Below are positions 7,570-16,222 of a stretch of 46,054 nucleotides of DNA, one piece after another. The position numbers were made by a program, and so were the translations under genes. The stretch lies in NCBI GenBank assembly GCA_910578665.1, contig CAJTQU010000018.1:1-46054 (forward strand), given 5' to 3'. The notes beneath the pieces were generated by a model, which made no database searches, had not been told where the DNA came from, and saw only the letters and a program-made list of their open reading frames with translations. Within the stretch, counting starts at the first letter, position 1, and the number at the start of each line of letters is the position of its first letter. Origin of the DNA: an uncultured Muribaculaceae bacterium. GTDB taxonomy: Bacteria; Bacteroidota; Bacteroidia; Bacteroidales; Muribaculaceae.

Positions 7570-8670
7570 ATGTCGAACACAAAACCGATAACCTTTGACC
7601 GCGTAATACGCATCTTGGCAATAGTGGCGGTAGCCGTAATACTCATATGGCTTGTCAATCTGTTGAAGAATGTGCTGTTGCCATTCTGCGTGGCGTGTCT
7701 GGTTGCGTATATGCTTGAGCCTGTCGTGGCCTTCAACCAGCAGTGGACGCATACCCGTGGCAGGGGGCTGGCCGTATTTCTGACCTTATTGCAGGTTTCT
7801 TTCGTGGTCGGTATATTATGCTATTTCTGTGTGCCGTCGGTAATAGAAGAGATACATCAGATTGAGATAATGCTTAAGAACACAGCCGGTCGCACAGTTG
7901 ATATGCCGTTTATCCCGGCGGAAATCCATAAATACGTCGACCGCTATCTGAATCCCGAAGTCATAGGCCAATTATTGCAGGACGGCCGTCTGACTTCGCT
8001 TCTGGACAAAGGCTCGTCGCTGGTGGGGGCAACTATAGACTTTCTCATGCACACTCTGGAATGGCTGCTGACATTCATTTATATAATATTCATCATGCTG
8101 GATTATAAGCGCTTGATGCACGGCTTCAGGCGGCTTGTGCCGCCGCGCATGCGCAAGGTGGCCTACCGCGTAGGAGACGACATAAAGCATAACATGAACC
8201 GCTATTTCCGTTCGCAGGCTTTGATTGCTGCGTGTGCCGCGGTGTTTTACTGTGTGGGTTTCTCAATAGTGGGCATACCGCTGGCCATAGTCCTTGGCAT
8301 AGTTGTAGGCATACTCTACATGATACCCTATTTCCAGTATGTCACCCTGATACCTGTGGCCGCGGTCTGTTTCATAAGTTCGATGAACGGCGATGCGCGC
8401 TTCTGGATCCTTTTCGGCCAGTGCGGCCTGGTCTATCTGGTCAGCCAGTGTATATGCGACTATGTGCTCACACCGAAAATCATGGGTAAAAGCATGGGCC
8501 TTAATCCTGCCGTCATCTTATTGTCGCTGTCTGTGTGGGGCGCGTTGCTGGGGCTTATAGGCATGATCATAGCACTGCCGCTTACCACATTATTGCTGGC
8601 TTATTATCAGGAATTTGTCATTGCTAGAGGACCGGCTGTATCCGGTAGCCGCACTGTACTCCGGCAGTGA
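7570..8670 (+). CDS. AI-2E family transporter (PerM-like membrane protein)
   Basis: A 366-residue inner-membrane protein of the AI-2E/UPF0118 family. Two helices lie near the N-terminus (residues 12-60). A soluble segment with VDRYLNPEVIGQLLQDGRL follows, then a helical block with the family signature GIPLAIVLGIVVGILYMIPYFQYV and a final segment (YVLTPKIMGKSMGLNPAVILLSLSVWG). Members export varied solutes, and the autoinducer-2 label does not prove that role. The longer reading from 7510 adds 20 residues with no family support; the ATG at 7570 starts before the first helix. It is followed by the citrate operon promoter. Confidence 0.88.
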   Translation: MSNTKPITFDRVIRILAIVAVAVILIWLVNLLKNVLLPFCVACLVAYMLEPVVAFNQQWTHTRGRGLAVFLTLLQVSFVVGILCYFCVPSVIEEIHQIEIMLKNTAGRTVDMPFIPAEIHKYVDRYLNPEVIGQLLQDGRLTSLLDKGSSLVGATIDFLMHTLEWLLTFIYIIFIMLDYKRLMHGFRRLVPPRMRKVAYRVGDDIKHNMNRYFRSQALIAACAAVFYCVGFSIVGIPLAIVLGIVVGILYMIPYFQYVTLIPVAAVCFISSMNGDARFWILFGQCGLVYLVSQCICDYVLTPKIMGKSMGLNPAVILLSLSVWGALLGLIGMIIALPLTTLLLAYYQEFVIARGPAVSGSRTVLRQ

Positions 8671-8736
8671 TTCGGCATAGTGTGGGATATGTGGGAAAGA
8701 TATATGGAAAAATATTGAAAAATTTCTATAATTAAT

Positions 8737-8767
8737 TTTGCCATATCCAAAAGACTGATTAACTTTG
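8737..8767 (+). promoter_or_regulatory. Bacteroidota-type promoter for the citrate lyase operon
   Basis: TTTG (8737-8740), 19-base spacer, TAACTTTG (8760-8767), a full match to the consensus. The start site would be near 8774, leaving an untranslated leader of about 104 bases before citD. Within the leader only a 5-bp inverted pair (GGCAC/GTGCC around 8826-8850) was seen; no known riboswitch was recognised. Confidence 0.7.
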
Positions 8768-8877
8768 CGGCGTGCGATTGATTAGAACGCATAGTTATTA
8801 ATACCTGATATTCACGAAATCATGCGGCACGTAATTTTTACTGGTGCCGGGTGGTTTATCATCTTAAAATACGAACC

Positions 8878-9162
8878 ATGAATCTTAAAACAGCCCATGC
8901 AGGCACGCTCGAATCGGGCGATATCCTGGTGGAAATCACACCCGGCACAGCCGGCAGCGGTCTGTCTATTAATCTGGACAGCACCGTGGCAAGCCGTTTT
9001 GGCAAGCAAATCAAGCAAGTGATAGACGAGACACTCACTGGTCTCGGTGTGACAGATGCCGTAGTCGACGCTACCGACAAAGGTGCGCTGGACTGCACTA
9101 TTCGTGCCCGTGTCACAGCCGCCGCAGTGCGTGCCACAGGTAAAGACGTCTGGAAAGACTAA
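8878..9162 (+). CDS. citD: Citrate lyase acyl carrier protein, gamma subunit (CitD)
   Basis: A 94-residue carrier subunit of citrate lyase. It holds the 2'-(5''-triphosphoribosyl)-3'-dephospho-CoA-derived group that carries acetyl or citryl units between the alpha and beta subunits. The modified serine is in AHAGTLESGDI (Ser13), the conserved CitD site. The remainder (DSTVASRFGKQI, ARVTAAAVRATG) also fits the family, and length is normal. The ATG at 8878 was preferred over one 27 bases upstream because it matches the family start. It is the first gene of the operon, 12 bases before citE. Confidence 0.93.
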   Translation: MNLKTAHAGTLESGDILVEITPGTAGSGLSINLDSTVASRFGKQIKQVIDETLTGLGVTDAVVDATDKGALDCTIRARVTAAAVRATGKDVWKD

Positions 9163-9174
9163 CTGCTATAACCC

Positions 9175-10065
9175 ATGGAAAGACTCAGAAGAACTATGAT
9201 GTTCGTGCCGGGCAACAATCCCGGCATGATGGCCGACGCACATATTTACGGCCCCGATTCGATAATGCTTGACCTGGAGGACTCGGTGACTATGGCCGAG
9301 AAAGATACCGCCCGTCTGCTTGTGTACAACGCTCTTAAGAGTGTGAATTACGGCGACACCGAGATGGTGGTGCGTATCAACCCCCTCAATACTCCTTATG
9401 GAAAAAAAGATATAGAGGCTGTTGTAAAAGCAGGTGTGCATGTGATACGTATGCCGAAGACCGAGACTGCCGAAGAAGTGGTAGAGGTAGAACGCGAGAT
9501 AGAGCGTGTGGAAAAAGAGATAGGCTGTCTGGGACGCACTAAGATCATGGCCGCCATAGAGAGCACTCTCGGCGTGGTAAACGCTTATGCCATAGCTACT
9601 GCTTCGTCACGCATGATGGGTATAGCTCTCGGCGCAGAAGACTATTGCGCGAATCTTAAGGCACAGCGCACGCCCGGAGGAGACGAGCTGCGCCTGGCCC
9701 GCGAGACTATCGTGGTGGCCGCGCGTGCTGCCGGTATCGACGCACTCGACACCGTATATTCCAATCTGAATGACATGGAGACATTCCGCCAGGAGGTGGA
9801 ATACATACACCGTCTCGGATTCGACGGTAAGTCTATAATTAATCCGCGCCAGATCGAAGTGGTCAACGAGGTGTTTGCTCCCACAGAGAAAGCCATTGAG
9901 AAAGCACGTACTATAATAGCCGCTATTAAAGAGGCCGAAAAGAAAGGCTCTGGCGTAATAGCCGTCAACGGCAAGATGGTTGACCGTCCGGTCGTGATAC
10001 GCGCACAGCGCACCATAGACCTGGCTATAGCATCCGGAATACTCACCCCTGAAGAGCTCGCTTGA
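9175..10065 (+). CDS. citE: Citrate lyase beta subunit, citryl-ACP lyase (CitE)
   Basis: Cleaves citryl-ACP to oxaloacetate and acetyl-ACP. The 296-residue TIM-barrel protein belongs to the HpcH/HpaI-CitE family: MMFVPGNNPGMM at the N-terminus, the acidic metal-binding segment SIMLDLEDSV, the arginine strand VVRINPLNTPYG, the glutamate strand IMAAIESTLGVVNAYAIA, and GAEDYCANLKAQRTPGGDEL. Length is normal and all the main sites are present, so it should be active. It is cytoplasmic and works in complex with CitD and CitF, encoded on either side. Confidence 0.95.
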   Translation: MERLRRTMMFVPGNNPGMMADAHIYGPDSIMLDLEDSVTMAEKDTARLLVYNALKSVNYGDTEMVVRINPLNTPYGKKDIEAVVKAGVHVIRMPKTETAEEVVEVEREIERVEKEIGCLGRTKIMAAIESTLGVVNAYAIATASSRMMGIALGAEDYCANLKAQRTPGGDELRLARETIVVAARAAGIDALDTVYSNLNDMETFRQEVEYIHRLGFDGKSIINPRQIEVVNEVFAPTEKAIEKARTIIAAIKEAEKKGSGVIAVNGKMVDRPVVIRAQRTIDLAIASGILTPEELA

Positions 10066-10069
10066 TATC

Positions 10070-11608
10070 ATGAATACACTCAAAGAACGCGCCGACCTCG
10101 TGGCAGAGGAGGCAAAGAAACTTAACAAAGGGGTCTATAACGATGCTGACTCCTCAAAGATAATTACTGCCCGACGCGAACTGCAGGCCGAAAGCTGCAA
10201 GCTCGCCACTCTGGAGGACGCTATAAAGAAGTCCGGCCTTAAAGACGGTATGACCATATCTTTCCACCATCATTTCAGAGGTGGAGACAAAGTTGTCAAT
10301 CTGGTAGTCGACAAACTGGCGGAGATGGGTTATAAAGACCTGCATCTGGCTGCCTCGTCGCTCTCTGACGTGCATAAACCGCTTATCGAACATATACGCA
10401 ACGGTGTGATCACCCGTATTTCGACTTCGGGTCTCCGTGGCGAGCTGGCTAACGAGATTTCACACGGCCTTATGGCCGAGCCTGTCATTTTCCGCAGCCA
10501 CGGAGGTCGCGGCAGTGCCATAGCTTCTGGCGATCTGCATATAGATGTGGCATTCCTCGGAGCCTCTTCATGCGACCCTCTGGGTAACGCCTGCGGCTAT
10601 TCGCGTTCGGAAAATGCCAAATCAATCTGCGGATCTCTCGGTTATGCTCTTCCCGATGCCCGTTACGCGGACAAGGTGGTGATTGTGACCGACGACCTGG
10701 TGCCTTATCCCAATACTCCCAACAGCATATCGGAGCATGATGTGGACTATGTGGTAGAGGTAGAATCAGTGGGCGACAGCTCCAAGATTTCTTCGGGCGC
10801 AATACGCGATTCAAAGAATCCCCGAGACATATTGCTCGCCCAGCAGGCAGCCAAGGTTATCATTAACAGTGGCTATTTTAAAGACGGGTTCTCTATCCAG
10901 ACAGGAACTGGAGGCGCATCTCTGGCTGCGGTCAAATATATACGCAACAGCATGATAGAGCAGGGCATAAAGGCTTCTTTCGCTCTGGGCGGCATCACTG
11001 CCCACATGGTCAAGCTTCATGAAGAGGGACTTATAGAGCGTCTGATCGACGTACAATCGTTTGACAAAGTCGCTGCCATGTCTCTGCGTGATGACATGAT
11101 GCATAAAGAGGTTGCGGCATACGAATATGCTGCTGCCGACGAGCCCGGTTCTGCCGTGCATTATCTGGACATAGTAATCCTGTCAGCCCTTGAGGCCGAT
11201 GTTAACTTTAATGTCAATGTCTTGGTGGGAAGCGACGGTATTATCCGCGGCGCTATAGGCGGACATCCCGATACGGCGGCCGATTCCGCTCTCTCGATCA
11301 TAGTGTGCCCATTGCTGCGCGGGCGCATTCCCTGTGTCGTTGATGAGGTAACTACCCATATTACCCCTGGCAGCACCGTAGACGTTATTGTGACAGAATA
11401 CGGTATCGCGGTCAATCCGCGTCGTCCCGAGCTGGTCGAACGCCTCAGGAATGCGGGCCTCGAAGTGGTCGACATACATTCACTGAAAGACAAGGCCCTG
11501 TCTATAATCGGCGAGCCTGAACCGATACCTTTCGGTGACAAGGTTGTCGGTGTGGTGATGAACCGCGACGGCAGCGTAATGGATGTTATCCGCAACGTTA
11601 ACGATTGA
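10070..11608 (+). CDS. citF: Citrate lyase alpha subunit, citrate:acetyl-ACP transferase (CitF)
   Basis: Swaps acetyl for citrate on the carrier protein, forming citryl-ACP and acetate. The 512-residue length and the motifs fit CitF: MTISFHHHFRGGDKVVN near residue 60, a glycine-rich acyl-binding segment (GTGGASLAAVKYI), and IIRGAIGGHPDTAADSALSI and TEYGIAVNPRRPEL near the C-terminus, which are shared with CoA-transferases. The ATG lies 4 bases after the citE stop. The next gene, citX, starts after a 93-base gap, the largest inside the cit cluster. Confidence 0.95.
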   Translation: MNTLKERADLVAEEAKKLNKGVYNDADSSKIITARRELQAESCKLATLEDAIKKSGLKDGMTISFHHHFRGGDKVVNLVVDKLAEMGYKDLHLAASSLSDVHKPLIEHIRNGVITRISTSGLRGELANEISHGLMAEPVIFRSHGGRGSAIASGDLHIDVAFLGASSCDPLGNACGYSRSENAKSICGSLGYALPDARYADKVVIVTDDLVPYPNTPNSISEHDVDYVVEVESVGDSSKISSGAIRDSKNPRDILLAQQAAKVIINSGYFKDGFSIQTGTGGASLAAVKYIRNSMIEQGIKASFALGGITAHMVKLHEEGLIERLIDVQSFDKVAAMSLRDDMMHKEVAAYEYAAADEPGSAVHYLDIVILSALEADVNFNVNVLVGSDGIIRGAIGGHPDTAADSALSIIVCPLLRGRIPCVVDEVTTHITPGSTVDVIVTEYGIAVNPRRPELVERLRNAGLEVVDIHSLKDKALSIIGEPEPIPFGDKVVGVVMNRDGSVMDVIRNVND

Positions 11609-11701
11609 TATATCCGGTGAAAGCGCCTGTAAGGCGTAGAACCGAAGTGAGACAGATTTTTTAGTTACGGCTAATTTCGTTAGTAAATCTAACCCTTAAA
11701 T
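11609..11701 (+). other. Gap between citF and citX with a small stem and T-run
   Basis: A CGCC/GGCG stem (11624-11636) is followed about 20 bases later by six T's (11657-11662). An imperfect -7 box (TAATTTCG, 11672-11679) follows with no clear -33 partner. It could tune expression of the accessory genes relative to the structural subunits, but the evidence is weak. Confidence 0.25.
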
Positions 11702-12211
11702 ATGGCTATAACACTGACACAGCTGCTGGAAGCGCGCGATAACCGTCGCGCCCGGCAGCTGTGCCTGTTATCCGGATATCCGGGCAATGCCCCTGTGGTG
11801 CTTACAGTCAACATACCCGGGTCGGAAAAACGAACACCGGACTCCCTAGTGATAGCGCGTGCCGCGCTGGACGCGTTGCGGCTTGCCTTTGAGGGCCGGA
11901 TTCTGTATGAAGATTCCGCAGACCTCCAGACGGGGTGGGAGTCATATATTGTTGTCTCTATGTCTGCGGCACAAGCCAAAGAGGTAACGGTTGAGATAGA
12001 GGAAAAACATCCTTTGGGGCGTCTCATGGATATAGACGTTATAGGTCCGGACGGTGTGCCGGTGTCCCGTACTGGTGACGGGCATCCGCAGCGTCGCTGT
12101 CTGATCTGTAATGATGACGCGCGGGCATGTATGAGGGCCGCTACCCATTCCGTAACAGAATTATTAGCCAAAATCCACTCCATGACAGAGGCTTATGTTC
12201 AGCGATACTGA
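11702..12211 (+). CDS. citX: Citrate lyase holo-ACP synthase, phosphoribosyl-dephospho-CoA transferase (CitX)
   Basis: Attaches the triphosphoribosyl-dephospho-CoA precursor to the serine of CitD, making active holo-carrier. The 169-residue protein shows the CitX pattern: EARDNRRARQ near the start, LTVNIPGSEK, then GRLMDIDVIGPDGVPVSR, PQRRCLICNDDARACMRA and a terminal histidine region. Length is close to the family's usual 170-185 residues. The gene's 3' end overlaps the citC-citG fusion by 17 bases, so the two maturation steps are probably translated together. Confidence 0.9.
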   Translation: MAITLTQLLEARDNRRARQLCLLSGYPGNAPVVLTVNIPGSEKRTPDSLVIARAALDALRLAFEGRILYEDSADLQTGWESYIVVSMSAAQAKEVTVEIEEKHPLGRLMDIDVIGPDGVPVSRTGDGHPQRRCLICNDDARACMRAATHSVTELLAKIHSMTEAYVQRY

Positions 12212-13922
12212 AATACGTCAGCTTCATTTGGGCATTCCGTCAGTTCGTCGCAACTGGCTAGGCCTGCTGGACTCAGCAGGGCTGACCTGCGACCAGGAGC
12301 CAGATTATGCTCTCGGTCTGTATGATGCCTGTGACCGACTTGTGGGCTGCGCGGCATTGTGCGGTAACATAATCAAAGGGGTGGCTATAGACGAACAGGC
12401 TCGCGGCACTGCCGCCGCCAACAAGCTGATAACCGGAGTGCGTGACGAGGGTATAAGGCGTGGTCATGATAATCTGTTTATCTTTACAAAGCCAGAATAT
12501 GCAGCCACGTTCGGTTCACTGGCTTTTCACCAAATAGCCAGCGGTCCCGGTGTCGTGCTCCTGGAGAGCGGCCGGCGCGCCTTATCGTCCTATTGCGCCT
12601 ATCTTTCCTCACTGCCTAGGGGAAAGCGTAACGGTGTTATTGTGATGAATGCCAATCCTCTGACCCGCGGCCACCTCTATTTGATAGAACATGCGGCTGC
12701 GATGGTTGATGCCCTTACCATAATACCGTTGGCCGAAAACGAACATAACAGCTTCAGCTATGCCGAAAGACGCGGCGCTCTTTTAGAGGCTACTGCCTGT
12801 ATGCCGAATGTCACAGTGGCCGAGGGCAGTCCGTATTGTATAAGTGCCTCTACGTTCCCCAGTTATTTTATTAAATCGGTAGACGAGCGCACTGATGCCC
12901 ATATAGGGCTTGATCTAAATCTGTTTGTAAACCATATAGCGCCTGCTTTGGGAGCTACTGTACGTTTTGTGGGCACAGAGCCTACGGACCGGCTCACGGC
13001 GCGTTACAATGAATTGATGGCAGAGACGTTGCCGGCTCACGGCATAGAGGTGAAGCAGGTCGAGCGCCTGGCCGGAAATGACGGTATACCTTTCTCTGCA
13101 TCCAGAGTGCGCGGCGAAATGGCCGATGGCGCTTTGGGAAAGGCACTGTCTGTGGCGGCAGATGCCTCAATGCCGCTTTTATTAGGACATGCGGCAGCCG
13201 ATGCTTTGCGAGCCGAACTGGCTCTTACGCCGAAGCCCGGTTTGGTAGACCGCGAGAACAATGGTGCCCATAAGGATATGGATTTTGCACTTATGTCACG
13301 CAGTATCGATGCCATACAGCCTTACTTCGTGCGTATGGCTCGTGCGGCAGCCGGTGACGCGCTGCCTTGTGCCGGTGTTTTGCAGCCTATAGGCATCAAG
13401 GCAGAAAAAGCTATGTTTGAAGCTACACATGGTGTTAATACACATCGTGGCGCGATCTTTTCCATGGGGCTTATGGTCAGTGCCGCGGCTTGGCTTCTGT
13501 CTGGAGGCAAGGAGCTGTCTGCCAGATCTCTATGTGAGACAGTGGGCGCCATAGCCAGGAGTTTTGCGGCTCCGGAACGCACACATGGAAGTCTGGTGGC
13601 TGCTGAATACGGCATACCTACGGCTGTCGACATGGCTTGTTCGGGTTATGCTCCGTTATTTGGCAACTGGCTTGGCGAACATGATCTGCACAGACGCCTG
13701 TTGCTCATAATAAGCCAGTTGGAAGACAGTAATCTTTATTACCGTGGCGGACGCGAAGGTGTGGCATTTGCCAGGGAAAAAGTTTCTGCCGCACTGGCAT
13801 CCTCTCTCGACAACGCACTGCTGCGCAAACTGGACGCGGAGTTTACAGCACGTAATCTCTCTCCGGGCGGCGCGGCAGATATGCTGGCTCTCTCCGTATT
13901 TATTGACAAATTATTAAACTGA
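12195..13922 (+). CDS. citC-citG: Fusion of citrate lyase ligase (CitC) and triphosphoribosyl-dephospho-CoA synthase (CitG)
   Basis: One 575-residue protein appears to do two jobs in making citrate lyase active. Residues 1-127 resemble the GNAT-like N-terminal domain of CitC. Residues 145-310 form the nucleotidyltransferase core (GVIVMNANPLTRGHLYLIEHAA with the GH pair, FSYAERR, FVGTEPTDRLTARYN, FSASRVRGEM). This part acetylates the holo-carrier using ATP and acetate. Residues 325-575 are a complete CitG domain (LTPKPGLVDRENNGAHKDMD, FEATHGVNTHRGAIFSMGL, QLEDSNLYYRGGREGVAF), which makes the prosthetic group precursor from dephospho-CoA and ATP. The join is a short linker near 310-325, with no internal stop or frameshift. 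CitX-CitG fusions are known in other bacteria; a CitC-CitG join is less familiar to me. Confidence 0.92.
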   Translation: MFSDTEIRQLHLGIPSVRRNWLGLLDSAGLTCDQEPDYALGLYDACDRLVGCAALCGNIIKGVAIDEQARGTAAANKLITGVRDEGIRRGHDNLFIFTKPEYAATFGSLAFHQIASGPGVVLLESGRRALSSYCAYLSSLPRGKRNGVIVMNANPLTRGHLYLIEHAAAMVDALTIIPLAENEHNSFSYAERRGALLEATACMPNVTVAEGSPYCISASTFPSYFIKSVDERTDAHIGLDLNLFVNHIAPALGATVRFVGTEPTDRLTARYNELMAETLPAHGIEVKQVERLAGNDGIPFSASRVRGEMADGALGKALSVAADASMPLLLGHAAADALRAELALTPKPGLVDRENNGAHKDMDFALMSRSIDAIQPYFVRMARAAAGDALPCAGVLQPIGIKAEKAMFEATHGVNTHRGAIFSMGLMVSAAAWLLSGGKELSARSLCETVGAIARSFAAPERTHGSLVAAEYGIPTAVDMACSGYAPLFGNWLGEHDLHRRLLLIISQLEDSNLYYRGGREGVAFAREKVSAALASSLDNALLRKLDAEFTARNLSPGGAADMLALSVFIDKLLN

Positions 13923-13952
13923 TATATTAACCTGATCTAATTCTAGAACAAA

Positions 13953-16202
13953 ATGGTAGAGATTTTCGACAAAGGCGTTTACCTGGTAGACAACGGTCGC
14001 ACCATTGCTACTGACACCGCCAACCTGCCCTCTCCTAAGGAGGCACGCGAGAACACAATCACCTATTCCATCCTCCGCGCCCATGACGTGAACGGTGGCA
14101 AGGGCGATGACATGCGCATTAAGTTTGACGCTATGATGAGCCACGACATTACTTATGTGGGCATCATCCAGACTGCCCGCGCTTCCGGTCTTAAGAAATT
14201 CCCCCTGCCTTATGCGATGACCAACTGTCACAACTCTTTGTGTGCCGTAGGTGGTACGATCAATGAGGACGACCACGTGTTCGGTCTTTCTGCCGCAAAA
14301 AAATACGGCGGTATATATGTTCCTGCCAACCAGGCTGTGATTCACCAGTATGCACGTGAGGCAATGGTGAAGTGCGGTAACATGATTCTCGGCTCTGACT
14401 CACACACCCGTTACGGCTCGCTCGGCAACATGGGTGTAGGCGAAGGCGGTGGCGAGCTTGTTAAGCAGCTGCTCAATAATACATGGGACATCAAGGCTCC
14501 CGAGGTAGTGCTCGTATGGCTCGAGGGCGAGCCCCGTAAGGGCGTAGGTCCCCACGATGTGGCCATATCCATGGTAAAGGCTGTGTTTGACAGCGGTTTC
14601 GTTAAGAATAAAGTGCTCGAATTCGCCGGCCCAGGTGTCAAGAACCTGCCCATCGATTTCCGTAACGGTATCGATATTATGACGACAGAGACCACTTGCC
14701 TCAGCTCTATCTGGATTACTGACGACGAAGTGCGCCGCCACTACGAGCAGCACGAGCGTCCCGAGGATTACAAAGAGCTCCTCCCTGGCGATGTGGCTTA
14801 TTATGACGGCATGATACGCATAGACCTGTCCAAGCAGGAGGCTATGATCGCGCTTCCGTTCCATCCCTCTAACGCTTATACTATCCATGAATTGCAGGCT
14901 GATCCCGAACGCATACTGCGCGAGGTAGAGGAGGATGCACGCCGCCGTTTCGGTGACAAGATAGAGATTGACCTCGTAAGCAAGATCAAAGACGGCAAGG
15001 TGATGGCCGACCAGGGTATCATAGCTGGCTGCTCCGGCGGTACTTATGACAATCTGGCAGAAGCCGCTTCTATATTGAAAGACAAGTCAGTTGGTAATGA
15101 CTACTTCACAATTTCGGCTTATCCCCAGTCTGTACCCGTATACATGGCTGCCACACGCGATAATATTGCAGCCGAGATGCTCCAGGCCGGCGTAGTGATC
15201 AAGCCCGCTTTCTGCGGTCCCTGCTTCGGTGCCGGTGACGTGCCCTCAAACAACGGCCTGTCTATCCGCCACACTACACGTAACTTCCCTAACCGCGAAG
15301 GTTCGAAACCCGGCCAGGGCCAGATTTCTCTTGTAGCTCTTATGGACGCTCGCTCTATTGCAGCCACTGCGGCCAACGGCGGTGTGATCACTGCGGCTAC
15401 CGATGTGGAATACACCAACGAGCACAATCCCTATAAGTATAATGGCAACATTTATCGCAACCGCGTATTCAACGGTTACGGCTGTGAGAATCCCGACGAG
15501 GAACTGCGTTATGGTCCCAACATCAAGGACTGGCCCAAGATGTATCCCATGCAGGAAAACATGCTCCTCGAGCTGGCTGCGGTAATTCATGATCCCGTGA
15601 CTACTACCGATGAGCTGATTCCTTCGGGCGAGACTTCTTCTTACCGTTCCAACCCTCTGAAACTCTCTGAGTTCGCACTTTCGCGCCGCGTGCCTGAATA
15701 TGTCGGCATAAGCAAACGCATACAGAGCGAGGATCTGGAACGCCGCGATGGCAAGTGTCCGGCAGATGTAAAGGCTGTCATGGACCGTGTAGGCGCGCCT
15801 GTGGCCGACACATCGCTCGGTTCGTGCGTATTTGCCAACCGTCCCGGCGACGGTTCTGCCCGTGAGCAGGCTGCAAGCTGCCAGAAAGTGCTTGGTGGCG
15901 ATGCTAATATCTGCTATGAGTATGCCACAAAACGTTATCGCTCCAACTGCATCAACTGGGGTATCGTGCCTTTCACTCTTGATCCCGAGACCAAGTTTGA
16001 CTATGTTGCCGGCGACTTCGTATACGTGCCCGGTATCCGCCAGGCTATCCTTGATGGCAAGGAAGAAATCATGGCTAAAGTCATCACTGCCGACGCCGTG
16101 AAGGATATCAAACTTTATTTCAAGAACCTCACTGCCGACGAGCGCCAGATCCTGGCTGACGGCTGCCTGATGAATTATTACGCATCTCAGAACTCTAAAT
16201 AA
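13953..16202 (+). CDS. acn: Aconitate hydratase
   Basis: Interconverts citrate and isocitrate through cis-aconitate in the TCA cycle. The 749-residue enzyme has the [4Fe-4S] aconitase fold: MTNCHNSLCAVGG, LGSDSHTRYGSLGNMGVGEGGGEL, GCSGGTYDNLAEAA and the cluster-ligand segment KPAFCGPCFGAGDVPSNNG. The C-terminal swivel domain contains FANRPGDGSAREQAASC and YRSNCINWGIVPF. Length matches the mitochondrial-like aconitase common in Bacteroidales. Codon use is visibly more biased (AAG, CGC, CCC) than in the cit genes, as expected of a well-expressed central enzyme. It starts 30 bases after the citC-citG stop with no terminator between, so it is probably part of the same transcript. Confidence 0.95.
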   Translation: MVEIFDKGVYLVDNGRTIATDTANLPSPKEARENTITYSILRAHDVNGGKGDDMRIKFDAMMSHDITYVGIIQTARASGLKKFPLPYAMTNCHNSLCAVGGTINEDDHVFGLSAAKKYGGIYVPANQAVIHQYAREAMVKCGNMILGSDSHTRYGSLGNMGVGEGGGELVKQLLNNTWDIKAPEVVLVWLEGEPRKGVGPHDVAISMVKAVFDSGFVKNKVLEFAGPGVKNLPIDFRNGIDIMTTETTCLSSIWITDDEVRRHYEQHERPEDYKELLPGDVAYYDGMIRIDLSKQEAMIALPFHPSNAYTIHELQADPERILREVEEDARRRFGDKIEIDLVSKIKDGKVMADQGIIAGCSGGTYDNLAEAASILKDKSVGNDYFTISAYPQSVPVYMAATRDNIAAEMLQAGVVIKPAFCGPCFGAGDVPSNNGLSIRHTTRNFPNREGSKPGQGQISLVALMDARSIAATAANGGVITAATDVEYTNEHNPYKYNGNIYRNRVFNGYGCENPDEELRYGPNIKDWPKMYPMQENMLLELAAVIHDPVTTTDELIPSGETSSYRSNPLKLSEFALSRRVPEYVGISKRIQSEDLERRDGKCPADVKAVMDRVGAPVADTSLGSCVFANRPGDGSAREQAASCQKVLGGDANICYEYATKRYRSNCINWGIVPFTLDPETKFDYVAGDFVYVPGIRQAILDGKEEIMAKVITADAVKDIKLYFKNLTADERQILADGCLMNYYASQNSK

Positions 16203-16222
16203 TTTTCAACTAATATACCACC

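Noticed and set aside
7570..8670. AI-2E family protein as the citrate importer of the cit operon
   Set aside because: It belongs to a family with no known citrate role, and the cit promoter lies between it and citD, so it is not in the operon.
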